64,000 bases of DNA. Source: Symsagittifera roscoffensis (taxonomy: Eukaryota > Xenacoelomorpha > Acoela > Convolutidae). A model generated the notes under the pieces. That model was given only the letters and a program-made list of their open reading frames with translations. It was not told the origin of the DNA and ran no database searches. The DNA is taken from assembly GCF_963678635.1 (NCBI RefSeq), contig NC_087064.1:57732338-57796337 (forward strand), read 5' to 3'. This document shows, piece by piece, positions 35,801 to 44,720 of this stretch. The number at the start of each line of letters is the position of its first letter. Position 1 is the stretch's first letter. The position numbers were made by a program, and so were the translations under genes.

Positions 35801-38603
35801 ACGACCCAAACCTCTGTATCGACTATTCATTTCCGTTCTAGCAATGACATATGCTCGACGTTCAAAGCCGAAACAAATAAAATGAGCACCTCGGCCCGGG
35901 AAGTGTAGAAAATTTGGTCTAATGTTTCATGTTTTGAAGTTTATTAATGTTTTTGCGCTCACTTTTAATGATTTTGCTCGAACTTTTGAAGTATCCATTT
36001 TTTCTATCTTTTCTAATGATTTTGCTTTCACTGCAAACTAAAATTTTTGAAAGCTGATTCAATAATGTCTAATGAATAAAAAACTTTATTGAAAAACTTT
36101 CAATTTTTCCATGGATGGGGCTCTACAGATCAATTTGGCCATTTGTCAAAAACAGAACATAGAAAATGGTTCAAAGGAAAATTGAAATTAAATTATATCA
36201 CGTAGCGAGATATGGCGGTGGTGGCAGTGGCTTCTTGGACTACTCAATTATTTCTATCCCTTTCACGAAACGGTTCTTCACTTACGTCGGCAAAGGCTGG
36301 GAGAAAGGGTACAGCTTACAAACTAATAGCTGATATGCCTCAGAGCTTTCCAGAAATCAAATGCGGGCCAAGATTTTTCTCGAGGAAAGTGTGTGTGTGT
36401 GTGAGAGTGTGACTGTGTGTGTGTGTGTGGGGGGGGGGGGGGAAAGCACTGAAACTTAAAAGTACTGAAATTTTAGTAGTTTTTTTTAAATACCCAAAGT
36501 AATTCGGAACTCCCAGAAAACGGAAGGTTTTGGAAATTTTGACCAAACGTTTTGGCGCAAGCTCACCGTCAAAGTTTAGTATACATTGATTGCGAAGGCG
36601 CATATTTTTTTTAAGGGTTGGATGATCAAAATTGTGTGTCGATCAGGGGGTCAAACATTTCGGTGCCAAAAAGAAGCGGATTCTGAGCTGCGTTTTGGTC
36701 AATTTATTTTTGAGATCGATCGAGTAACTTTTTCGAGCTGTCCTCAAAGACGTTTTGTTTTGCAAAAAGGCTGAGAAAATTAGTTTTGCAAAAATGCATC
36801 CTCGTGATGCCCTTGTTCGAAGATTTTGACCAAGCTAGGGTGTTTGGGCGCTCATTTTTAATCTAGAGGAAAAAATGATCAATTGCTCAAATTTTTCACA
36901 AAAACCTGACAAAAACATTGACGAAAAAGGATCAGAAAGTTTCCAAATAGTTCAGAACATTCTGAACAGCTTTTGCGGCTGATAATTATCCAAAGAAATG
37001 GTTTTTGTGTTTATATTTGTTAAATTTAGTCGGTATATTATATGATGGTCCGAACCTGAACCGGGGTAATTAAAATTTGAATCCGATTCAGCTCCGATGC
37101 GTATAGCAGAGAAAGCAGCTCATATACATCCCATCGTGTATCATATTACGATGAATATGCGGATCATTTCGCAGAACCTCAAGAGCAAAGTAATCTCAAA
37201 TCCACTTCCAACTATTATGCTGGTCAGAACACGATGGTTATAAGTGAAGACGGGGAGGTCATAGCTGATGCAAAGGTGCGTAGACGACAAAAATCAACGA
37301 AACATATTCATGTAGCAGTAATATAACTAGCAAAGACTGCTCGTGTAAGTCGATGCCCTGAATGTTCCGATTGTCCATTTTAAATTTTGAGTTACATTTC
37401 TTACAAAAATTTTCATTACGAGGCAAAACTGTTCACTGGAAAGGCGCACAATTTTGTGTCTGCATGTTTCTGGGTTCCAGAGACAAGTCTTTATTTATGT
37501 TAAAATTTTGTCGAAACGATAAAAAAAAGAACAAAGAAGAACAAAGATTCATCGTAATGTTGAATTTTACAAAAAAACCGTCAGCAAATTCAAAAAACAA
37601 AATGATATATTTAGCATTTAAAATTACCCTATATGGATCATTTAGCGCGCATCAATTCGATGTGGATTTTTTTGAGCTGGGCTAATTTGGCGCGTTTACT
37701 ACGCCCTAGATAAATTAGACATTTTCGCACTTAAGTTACCACAAAGCGGCCAAATTAGTCACAAACTCAAGTCTCCATATCTTCATGGTAAAAAAAACTG
37801 TTTGTCAGAATTGCTGAATTAAAAAGTGAAAATTGCTCCAAGCAATTTTTTTCGTCACTTTTGTCACAATAATATGCAATAACATTCAGATGCTAGTCTG
37901 TGTAATTGTTTGCAACACATTAGCTCAGAGCAAATGTAAATTGGTTGAGCCAAATGTAACAGGCGGCAATTGGAATCAGAAGATTAAGCAGAGAACACTG
38001 ATTCACATGCAGTACCCTATTTGCTAATGGATTGTTACGAGTTGCCGCCTGTTACGAATTGTCGCCTATTACAAATTGTCGCCTATCACGAATTGTCGGC
38101 TGTTACGAATTGTCGCCTAATAGGAATTGTCGCCCAACCCACCAAATGAGCTGAGATTCGGAATGACTGGGTCGAGTTGAAATCCAGTATTATATAGATT
38201 GGCTGTGATGGGAAATAATCTTGGTTTGTTATAGGGTGGAGAAGGAGGTTACAGCACTGCGGGGGGCGATGGGTTCAGTGGGGGAGGATCTGAAGGGGGA
38301 CAATGCGGCGGCTCCAATGGAGACAACGGGGGTAGCTCTAATCAGGACAAGGGTGGAAATGGCAGTGGAATCGACATCAGACGGGATGTCCAGCCTTTGT
38401 TTCGAGAGTTTGAACTGGAACCGGCTCCGGGAGGTAGGGGATCTACAAAATCTTCAAGCAGGGTCGCCAGCGGAGGTGGAGGCGGAGGAGGTGTTTTTGT
38501 CAATGGGAGAAGCTATTCGTATGGCCAAGGAGGTGACGGGTATGACTCATCCAGACCACCGCATGGGAACTCAGGTGTCATACTTTTCGAGATACAGTTC
38601 TAG
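29598..38603 (+). CDS. Gene 2: secreted PAN-like/glycine-rich protein (5 exons)
   Basis: Exons 29598-29859, 33445-33910, 36210-36308, 37110-37275 and 38235-38603; 453 aa. Phases 1, 2, 2 and 0, all GT...AG. The product parallels gene 1: signal peptide (LIVIVLGCFGSTLS), PAN-like modules with CRDSCNAQENCTSFTFF and CRKKCAEDEKCSYYT, GGGGTGG block, linker, and a glycine-rich tail ending SGVILFEIQF. The gene is a same-strand paralogue of gene 1, about 15 kb downstream, with the LTR and Tc1 elements between. It has one intron more than gene 1 (33911-36209) and its first intron is 3.6 kb against 0.4 kb. The ORF is intact in all exons, so the gene looks functional. Function beyond secretion is unknown. 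Confidence 0.86.
29930..30130 (+). repeat. Degenerate hAT-MITE relative
   Basis: Shares GCGCAGGCAAAT, GAAGGCGCCTTT and GGCCAATTGGCCAAAAA with the interior of the element at 12522-12959. Ends are not preserved. Confidence 0.55.
30350..30990 (+). repeat. Short element related to Penelope-like copy (family G)
   Basis: Begins near AAGATAGTCGGTGGCAGTGC then AATGTTCCGACCA (30400) and ends CATTTTCAATGGTCGGAACA (30966-30985), giving short inverted ends TGTTCCGACCA/TGGTCGGAACA. It includes TTTTGAAGTTTTTTAT and ATATCACTCGACCCTTTCC. The same left and right pieces flank the Penelope-like coding region at 41150-43175, so this looks like an internally deleted relative. Confidence 0.65.
31738..31908 (-). 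repeat. SINE-like dispersed repeat, copy 2
   Basis: Inverse of the sequence at 1-170, with TAGCGTGACGAACAGACGAT and AACCTATCCGACCGAAAATA. Read on the minus strand it starts near GGTCCGGGGTGGCC and contains GGATAGGTTCGTGCAAC. Confidence 0.65.
33445..33910 (+). CDS. Gene 2 exon 2: second PAN-like module
   Basis: Acceptor GCATAG, then VVSCEGCYSGYQCHYCSIEG, AFSMDGGNLLGM, ESCRKKCAEDEKCSYYT, CKSCRTGPKSC and GGGGTGGRDSFSSSASA. An in-frame stop follows at 33912-33914 unless spliced at GC|GTGAAA with phase 2. That donor joins in frame to 36210 and restores the YGGGGSGFL text of gene 1. Confidence 0.88.
33990..34016 (+). repeat. (AC)n microsatellite
   Basis: Thirteen uninterrupted AC units within the extra intron of gene 2. 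Confidence 0.98.
34040..34340 (+). repeat. Degenerate TTTCGACCG minisatellite, left part
   Basis: Repeated words such as GTTTCGACCGTGTCGA, TTTTCGACTTTCTCGACC and TTTTGACCGTCTCGAAC with TCGG(T/G)TATGTTT spacers. The unit is about 30-45 bp and highly diverged. Its tail (CTACATATGCTATCCAAAAA) recurs at about 35620 in the right part. Confidence 0.7.
34486..35316. mobile_element. TIR-family element, complete copy in gene 2 intron
   Basis: 831 bp. Ends CGCACCGAGGGTCCATGGA and, inverted, CGCACCGAGCGCCATGGATC. Inside each end lie ATCGATTATAATCCATTATA-type words (34680-34745, 35275-35300). The centre is G-rich with GTAAACTGGCAGTGAGGGGG units (34920-35095). It interrupts the TTTCGACCG minisatellite. 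No coding capacity and no clear target duplication. Confidence 0.72.
35340..35900 (+). repeat. Degenerate TTTCGACCG minisatellite, right part
   Basis: Continues the array at 34040-34340 after the TIR element: GTATGTTTCGACCCTAAACT, then TCGAGTAAGTTTCGACCGTG and GGGGTATGTTTCGACAGCGC. Many overlapping reading frames here are a by-product of the GC-richer repeat. Confidence 0.72.
36210..36308 (+). CDS. Gene 2 exon 3: Gly-rich/aromatic block
   Basis: 99 bases, entry and exit phase 2. Encodes YGGGGSGFLDYSIISIPFTK and FFTYVGKGWEKG, matching YGGGGSGFLKHSSTFIPFTK of gene 1. Acceptor CGTAGCGAG, donor AAAGG|GTACAG. The donor phase equals gene 1's at the matching point. Confidence 0.85.
36392..36443 (+). 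repeat. (GT)n microsatellite followed by poly-G
   Basis: GTGTGTGTGTGTGAGAGTGT, then more GT units, then a run of 12-13 G, in intron 3 of gene 2. Confidence 0.95.
36540..36850 (+). repeat. Degenerate hAT-MITE relative in gene 2 intron 3
   Basis: CGCAAGCTCACCGTCAAAGTTTAGTATACATTG and GCGAAGGCGCATA correspond to the interior of the MITE at 12770-12820. Ends lost; only the middle is recognisable. Confidence 0.5.
37110..37275 (+). CDS. Gene 2 exon 4: Ser/Tyr-rich linker
   Basis: 166 bases, entry phase 2 and exit phase 0. Encodes SSSYTSHRVSYYDEYADH and ends AGQNTMVISEDGEVIADAK. The end aligns with gene 1 exon 3 (SGQLSMVVDENEDVIIRAQ). Acceptor GTATAGCAG, donor AAAG|GTGCGT. Confidence 0.83.
37331..37373 (-). 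repeat. Family H terminal motif in gene 2 intron 4
   Basis: AAGACTGCTCGTGTAAGTCG then ATGCCCTGAATGTTCCGA, a diverged inverse of the family H right end (hairpin CAGGGCTTCGCCCTG and GAGCAGTCTT). Confidence 0.6.
37395..37520 (-). repeat. Dispersed repeat D, copy 2 (inverted)
   Basis: AGGCGCACAATTTTGTGTCT, then GCATGTTTCTGGGTTCCAGA and GACAAGTCTTTAT, the reverse complement of 28840-28990. Confidence 0.7.
38034..38135 (+). repeat. Six tandem 17-bp units (GTTACGAATTGTCGCCT)
   Basis: Six head-to-tail copies of exactly 17 bases with 1-4 changes each, in intron 4 of gene 2. An inverted single copy, GTAACAGGCGGCAATT, lies just upstream near 37957. Confidence 0.93.
38235..38603 (+). CDS. Gene 2 exon 5: glycine-rich C-terminal domain
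   Basis: Acceptor TTTGTTATAG, then GGEGGYSTAGGDGFSGGGS, SGIDIRRDVQPLFREFELE, GGGGGGGVFVNGRSYSYG, and SGVILFEIQF with stop TAG. Three codons longer than gene 1's last exon. An ATTAAA word lies 48 bases after the stop and may serve polyadenylation. Confidence 0.92.
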   Translation, partial: GGEGGYSTAGGDGFSGGGSEGGQCGGSNGDNGGSSNQDKGGNGSGIDIRRDVQPLFREFELEPAPGGRGSTKSSSRVASGGGGGGGVFVNGRSYSYGQGGDGYDSSRPPHGNSGVILFEIQF

Positions 38604-39795
38604 CGTTCTTTGAATATGTAACTGCCTCATTGTGTTACAGAATATCTCAAATTAAACTGACGATCGTTTTCCAGATACTTCATTCAATAACAGTTCTAAA
38701 ATGATTCTTTATCTTTGCTGTGATTTATTATGCTCTCAAATCGCTTGTATTCTTTTCGAGGTAACAATTTTGCCAAATGTAATCAAATTAGCCAAAAAAT
38801 AACTGACTGTCTCACATGCACAATTATAATTTTGAATTTAAATTGTTAAGCTTCTAGAAATCACATAAGACAGCTCGATCGGGGCGATGAAATGTAAATA
38901 AATTAGGTTTTAAATATTATATAATTGAGGTTCTATTGAGCTTACCTCAAAAATTATCAAAAATTTTGCTGGATTCTCGGGAATAGTTTACAAGGTTGCA
39001 TTCTCAAATTCTTCAATTTTATACATCATATGCATTTCAAAATTAGTTGAAAAATTTTTTTGTCGCCATCAATGAAATGCTAGTCATACAATTTCCATAT
39101 ATGGGAATTGTATGATAAGCATTTTTTCAAAAAACAAAACCTCGGTTTTTTCATCACCAGACTGTTTTGTTAGAATTAAACAGCCGCAGAAATTAATTTT
39201 TATCTTTTTTCAACCACTTTTTGAAATTGTACGAAAATTGTATGACAAGCATTTTTCCATGCATTTGATGTATGAAATTGTATGATAAGCATTTTCGGTG
39301 TATGGAGGTCAACCCGGGACTATTGCAGCCGACATAGGTCAGGCTGTGATAGGCATAGAGCTAGAGGTCAAACGAGAGCTTGTCCTCACACACTATGGCC
39401 ATCGCAGAGGATCGAATACACGAACGAATTTATGGCCTCAAGTTGATATACTTTTAGGAAAGCTATAAACCGCTCTTTTCTCAACCTCTCGTCTTAGACT
39501 TTTGCTCATTAAAAACTACAAGAAATGATTTTTTAAAAAGAAGTTAATTTGCCCCCAGTCAACATTCGAATAACTCGAAAGTTAATTGATTTTTTTATTC
39601 ATTCCGCGTTTTGATTAAATAGATTAAAACTTGTTGATGTACAAAAAAAAGAAAACAGATTAAAAAAATTCAATTTTATGCAACTTAACCTCATCATAGA
39701 CTGCATTTATATTATGATACATTGATTAATACTATCAAGTTGGCGAAAACTGAAATGCTCCAAAACTACTTCAAATTGTGCTGACTATTATCCGA
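38604..39795. other. Gene 2 3' flank with small inverted repeat; no firm gene
   Basis: AT-rich. A hairpin CATACAATTTCC-ATATAT-GGGAATTGTATG lies near 39086-39115, and AATTGTATGATAAGCATTTT recurs to 39295. A GC-richer stretch 39297-39470 has an open plus-strand frame (GGQPGTIAADIGQAVIGIE then LTHYGHRRGS) of 50-odd codons ending in TAA. It has the look of coding sequence but no start or partner exon was identified. Confidence 0.45.
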
Positions 39796-40284
39796 CTAGT
39801 TGTTGATCTCCGCTTGAAGATTCGACAAATTCGAATCAATTTGAACCGAGTGGCCCACCATTGTCGGTTTGAACTGCGCGGCCAGTCGCAGAATCTCGGA
39901 CGCCAAACTTTCGAACTCGGGATTTGTGCACTTATCGTTGACATTCTCCAACATTTCGCCATACTTTCCGTAGAACACATCTGCTCGGTTCACGTTTTCC
40001 GAGTCCCAATTTAGAATGTTCTGGGCAGCTTTGTTCACGCTCGGATGCTCAACGCTCGCCTGTACTTCGGATTCGAGCTCGATTTCCGAGCTGACGATTT
40101 CGCTGTCGGCTTCATTTTCCTCCGACACGACTAGCAGCAAACACTGATTTGTCAAATTCACGACATCTGCAACATGACATTTGCAATCTGATTCTTCATT
40201 TTCGGATAAAATATTCATTGAATTAGCTTTCCGAAGAATTTCTTGGCAAATATTTTGGATTTGGACTAAAGTTTTGTGAACCAT
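39796..40284 (-). CDS. Gene 4: acidic 162-aa protein, unrecognised
   Basis: A true ATG (MVHKTLVQIQNICQEILRKA) and TAG stop give 162 codons without interruption. The base composition is much richer in G and C than the flanks. The sequence is strongly acidic in the middle (SEENEADSEIVSSEIELESE) and probably mostly helical with heptad-like leucines; no signal peptide or membrane segment. I do not recognise the family. ACCAACAG ends 3 bases before the ATG and could be a splice or trans-splice acceptor, so upstream exons are possible. AATAAA on this strand occurs about 200 bases after the stop (39593-39598). It is downstream of and convergent with gene 2. Confidence 0.72.
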   Translation of the reverse strand: MVHKTLVQIQNICQEILRKANSMNILSENEESDCKCHVADVVNLTNQCLLLVVSEENEADSEIVSSEIELESEVQASVEHPSVNKAAQNILNWDSENVNRADVFYGKYGEMLENVNDKCTNPEFESLASEILRLAAQFKPTMVGHSVQIDSNLSNLQAEINN

Positions 40285-41149
40285 TTTCTGTTGGTTATTG
40301 CTGATGCTTCAATATTGCGCATATTGTTTCCATCTCCAAATACAAAAGCCGCCAAAGTTAAACATGCAAAAATTGTTTTTCCAATATCAGGCAACATTTT
40401 TAAAAGTCTTTCTGTTTTTGTTGTTGTTTTGACCTATTTGAGTTTTTTTGTTTTAAAGCAGCCAATTGGTAGTTGGTTTTTCCTGAAGAGTGAATTGCTG
40501 AACTATTTGACTCTTTGTTGAACTCGTTTCCCTACTTGATTCCAATATGTTCCGCAATCAGGGATGCTCATTTCAAACTGTTCACTAAGTTAGATTTTGT
40601 GAATGCGCTGCATGCCTATTTGTTATTGAGAAGTATTTCGAAAGTTAATTGAACTTTAAAGTTGCGAGAGGATAGCGTTTGAAAAAACCGAAGCACAGAA
40701 AAGCCGAAAAGTTTGAACGGACTCAAAGTTAAACAGTTTATAAAGTCAGAAGCAAATCTAAGCTTTTCGCAATGGGGCCTTACAAGTTTGAACTCTCAGC
40801 AAATTTTCCACCCTTTTTATGAGTTGGGCAAACTAAATTTGCAGCACCAAAACAGTTGTTATCAATAATTTGTCGCCGCAGGCAAATTTCAAAGAAATCT
40901 GCCAAAAAAAAAGATTTGTTTTTTCAAAAATGATCGATGACTTGCAGTAGGAAGCGCGCGACAAAAAAACGTGTAAAACATGCGTCCTTCTTATTTGGTT
41001 AAGAAATTGTTTATAAATTGATTAACTTTTTTGAGCCGAACCAATTAGAACTATCAGAAGACCTGTCCTTATACAACCCGCAGTAACAAAAATGGATTTA
41101 ATGAAACTATATTGGATTTTAAACAGTGCGAAGCTAAATACAAAATTGA
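40285..41149. other. AT-rich with degenerate hAT-MITE relative
   Basis: TTTGTCGCCGCAGGCAAATTTC near 40869 matches the MITE interior (CGCCGCAGGCAAATTT). The rest has no identified feature. Confidence 0.45.
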
Positions 41150-43175
41150 ACAAGGATAACCATTTACTGTGCAAGTAGCAAAAAATGTTCCGACCAGTCT
41201 TAAAAACCTACAAAAAAATTGTTTTTTCATTTAGTGTCGTTTTTTTTGGCTTGGTGTGATAAAAGAATCTGAGCGAAAAAGTAGAGCTTAAGCATTTTCG
41301 TCAGTCATGTAAAATATGCAAATTGGAAAACAATTTTTGAAGACAAATAACAAGAAAAACAAAAATAAATTTAAAAAAAATTAAATCTTTTTTAAAATAA
41401 ATTTTCGCGACTTTTTTCCTAAATTTTTGAAGTTTTTGATTCGTAAGATGAAGCTATACCGCCCATAAACCAACTTATCTGAAAATTTTTTATTTCGCTC
41501 GAATCACGACTAAAAGGGCTTCAATATGATATATCACTCATTTTGTCCAAAGCTTATTTGTGGTAGCTGATTTTGCGTGGAATACAAAACGAAGAAAAAC
41601 CTTAAACACACCCGAAAACATAGTCGAAATCAACAACTTCCTGCACAAATTAGCAGACAATGATTGCAACGTTGATGTGATTAACCAGATTAATGCAAAC
41701 GCCATTTTATATTCTCAGCAGTGTACGAAACAATTCCCAAACATAGCTGTTATTAAAGCTAAGCAGTATTTAGAGGCGAACAATCTTGTCGAAGTTCTTT
41801 TTGACAAAGGCTTGGGATTTTGTTTACTGTACAAAACAACTTACGTTTCCAAAGTCCAGCAATTAACTAGTGGTGATCAGTTTGAGTCATTGGACGTTAC
41901 CAAACCCCATAAAATGCTAAAGAAGTATCTATTGCAGAAGAAGAGAAAATCAATGCTGAACTGTCTGATTTGAGGAGAAACGGTCTTTTATCTGAAGACC
42001 TTTATAAGAAGTCTCGCTCCACTGGTGTTCAAGTTGTTCGATTGAATGGTCTAGCTTAAGTTCACAAAAACAACTCACCATTGATACCTATACTGTCTTT
42101 GCCTGGCTCTCGTTATCAAAATTTATCCGTGACTTAACAGCTTGAATGAGAACCTGAAGTTTACTTGTAAACAAGAATCTTCTTGCAGTTTACCTTTTTT
42201 AAATTTTTAGCGCTGATACCAGCTTATCCACTACTTGGTGCGATAAACCAACAGCCACTGAACTGTGTATGAACTTCCACTCTGTTGCTGATACGAAGTA
42301 TAAACGTTCAATCGTAGCAGGCATGGTGTACCGGGCTTAACGCTCATGCTCATGCTGATCCTTATTTATTTGTTGTTTAAAGTTAGGATTGTCCATACTC
42401 GAGAAAAATCAGTATCCTCCGGAATTTTATAACCCTATTGTTAGAAAAACACTTGGCGATAATAATACTACTGATCATGATAAACCTAAGCAGACTCGTG
42501 GGTCAAAGAAAAGTGATGACAGGGTTTTTGCCTTTATTCAGTATCGTGGTTCCATTACCGACAGTTTTTTGAGAAAATTTTTTTCTGACAGTGACATTCC
42601 AGTACAATTGAATCTTCTTACTGCGAAATTACGTCAATATGTTTCTGCACTTAAGGAGCCTGTTCCTTTATTGTTCCGAAGTCGTGTCGTGCATAAAATT
42701 ATATGTCGGCGACCAGTCCGTCATCTTACGACTCCTTCGCGAATATAGTTACCAGGCTGCTCCAGTTCGACAACATTTAGATTCTTGTAATACTCCAAAA
42801 TCAACAGTTACTATCAAAAATATTCAGAGCAGCAACAGTGTGTCAACTTATCATTTGAGTGTTTCCCAGTTACGACCATCCTTCAATACTCGCGACAAAT
42901 TCAATTCGAAGGACTTCTTAGTGAGATTTCATTGACTCGAAAGGCGACGCTCGTAGTTCAATATTATTGCAACTTCGTTGTCGCCTACCCATGACTTTTA
43001 ATTTAAAAAATTCTGGTGCTACCAGTGTGTGTAATTTTATTGCTCTTTTCACAGTGTATATAGTTCTTCAGATATGTCCTCATGATGAGTTTTGTTACTC
43101 GAAATGCATTGGCATTTTACATCTTTTTTTTTAAATGAAAATAACGTTCCTCCCCATTTTCAATGGTCGCAACAA
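41150..43175 (+). mobile_element. Penelope-like retroelement, degenerate
   Basis: A left flank (GGATAACCATTTACTGTGCAAGTAGC, AATGTTCCGACCA at about 41188) and right flank (CCATTTTCAATGGTCGCAAC at 43153-43172) match the short family G element at 30350-30990. Between them lies a Penelope-like RT with a C-terminal GIY-YIG remnant. Short inverted ends TGTTCCGACCA/TGGTCG(C)AACA bound the unit. Stops and frameshifts make it inactive. Confidence 0.8.
41575..42960 (+). pseudogene. Penelope-like RT plus GIY-YIG remnant, RT palm deleted
   Basis: The N-terminal RT part reads DKGLGFCLLYKTTYVSKVQQ (the conserved DKG segment), then VHKNNSPLIPILSLPGSRYQ, the PLE hallmark of KxHK followed by PLRPILS and PGS. 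A TAA sits where the Lys of that motif is expected (42056-42058). The text then resumes near 42235 with TTWCDKPTATELCMNFHSVA and YKRSIVAGMVYRA, which in PLEs lie after the catalytic palm, so the palm with its DD motif is missing. The end at 42389-42748 shows NQYPPEFYNPIV and LLFRSRVVHKII, followed by RHLTT and APVRQHLDSCN of a GIY-YIG nuclease in two frames. Confidence 0.83.
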
Positions 43176-44558
43176 TAATCTACAATCACTTTGCGACCAA
43201 TAGTCGATTTTATACAGATAGAGTAAACTTTTTTCAGTAAACATTTACAATTTCCCGTATAAAATTAATCAATTTTCTGTAAAGCCTGCATACAACCTTA
43301 TATAATCTGAAAAAAAAATTGTTTGAAACTTATGTAACAATCTGTTTGAAACTTATGATATTGTCTATAACCTACAGAAGCCGTATAAGGGCCAGTGTTA
43401 AGCCTCAAACATTTAAACCATATTAACGTATGGGTTTCTTCACAAACTTTTACTCACGGGAATCTCCATTGTTGCGAGCTGAAAAGTTATTGAGAGCTAA
43501 GTACAGGTGGAAGATAGTGGCTGACCGTAAGACCATAAGATTCAGAAAATCCGCTTAAGTTTCTGCAATCAAAGGATTTTGGCGGTCCGACAAACATTTT
43601 TAATGAAATTTTCTCCAAGTTTCTTTTCAAGCAACAATTTTTCAGAGCTATTGTCATGTCAGCAAACAAAACATTTGAAAAATCATTTTTCATTAAAATT
43701 TTTTTGCTCCAGCTCATTGCATATAACGGATATCTATAATGTAATTTTTCGATTTTTTGAGGGTCGACTTAATTGGTTTCCTGAGCGCTTCCGGAAAATT
43801 ATTTATAAATTTTGAAACTTTTTTTAAAATCAGGTCAAAATAGCCATTTTTGGGAACTTTTGAGACAACTTTGATAAAAAAAATTGCGTTTATTTTGCGC
43901 GCCCTCACAATGAAATGAAAGTTTAAGAAAATATGAGACTAAAATTTAAATAAAGAACAAGGTCATTTTCTTTTAGAAAAAATAATTTTAGGGAACATTA
44001 TCAAAATTTTAGATAACACTTTATTTTACAGTTTTGCATTGCCATACTAGCTTGGCAACTTGATGAATATCAAGATTCCTTTGTCGATCCATTACATCAT
44101 TGCATAAATTCAAAAACCTAACACGATCACTCAACACGATCTAAATATTTTTGAAGAACAAGCAACTGTACCCTTTCTCTGCATGAAGACAACGACTCCA
44201 CAACACGAGCAACGGTTTCTTTCTCCTCATTCACGCAGCCACTGCTTCAAACGAATCTTCTCTAAGAATCAAAAAATCTCGCCATCCATCTGTCTCTACA
44301 ATGAACATTAAATTTAAAATTTACTAACCACGGATCGATGGAGCCACATTAAAACTGGTATCTATATCCAATTATATTATTGATAAAACTATATCTGTAA
44401 AGTATTTCTAACTAACAAATCATGATCCATAAACAACACTTACGATAAATTGTAAACCTGAAATTATTCATAGTTTCAGCAAGAGAACAAAATAAATATA
44501 TTTTAGCAAACAGTCGTTCTCCTTCAGAACAGTTCCTGATATCTTATCTCGCAAATGC
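43176..44558. other. AT-rich region with hAT-MITE relative
   Basis: 43720-43920 (GGTCAAAATAGCCATTTTTG, TTGCGCGCCCTCA) is a degenerate relative of the MITE at 12522-12959. No gene recognised in the remainder. Confidence 0.45.
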
Positions 44559-44720
44559 AGTATACACTAGATCTATTGAGACTAAGAGATGTAAGAGTAA
44601 GAGTAACATCAGAATTAGACTAAAAAGTTGCACAAATCTATTCGGCCGAAAATAAGATAGCGTGACGATAAGACTGTGTACCTTATCTGAAGTTACTCTA
44701 TGAGAGAGCCACCACGGGCA
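44559..44720 (-). repeat. SINE-like dispersed repeat, copy 3
   Basis: Inverse of 1-170: ends with TAGATCTATTGAG at its plus-strand left and has GGCCGAAAATAAGATAGCGT and GAGAGAGCCACCACGG at the right. Confidence 0.65.

Larger units (their letters stand above)
33911..36209 (+). other. Gene 2 extra intron, absent from gene 1
   Basis: A 2.3-kb phase-2 intron inside the first glycine-rich block. It contains an (AC)n run, two copies of a degenerate TTTCGACCG-type repeat and a complete TIR-family element. Gene 1 has continuous coding sequence at this point (around 8408). The donor GTGAAA is weak. Confidence 0.82.
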
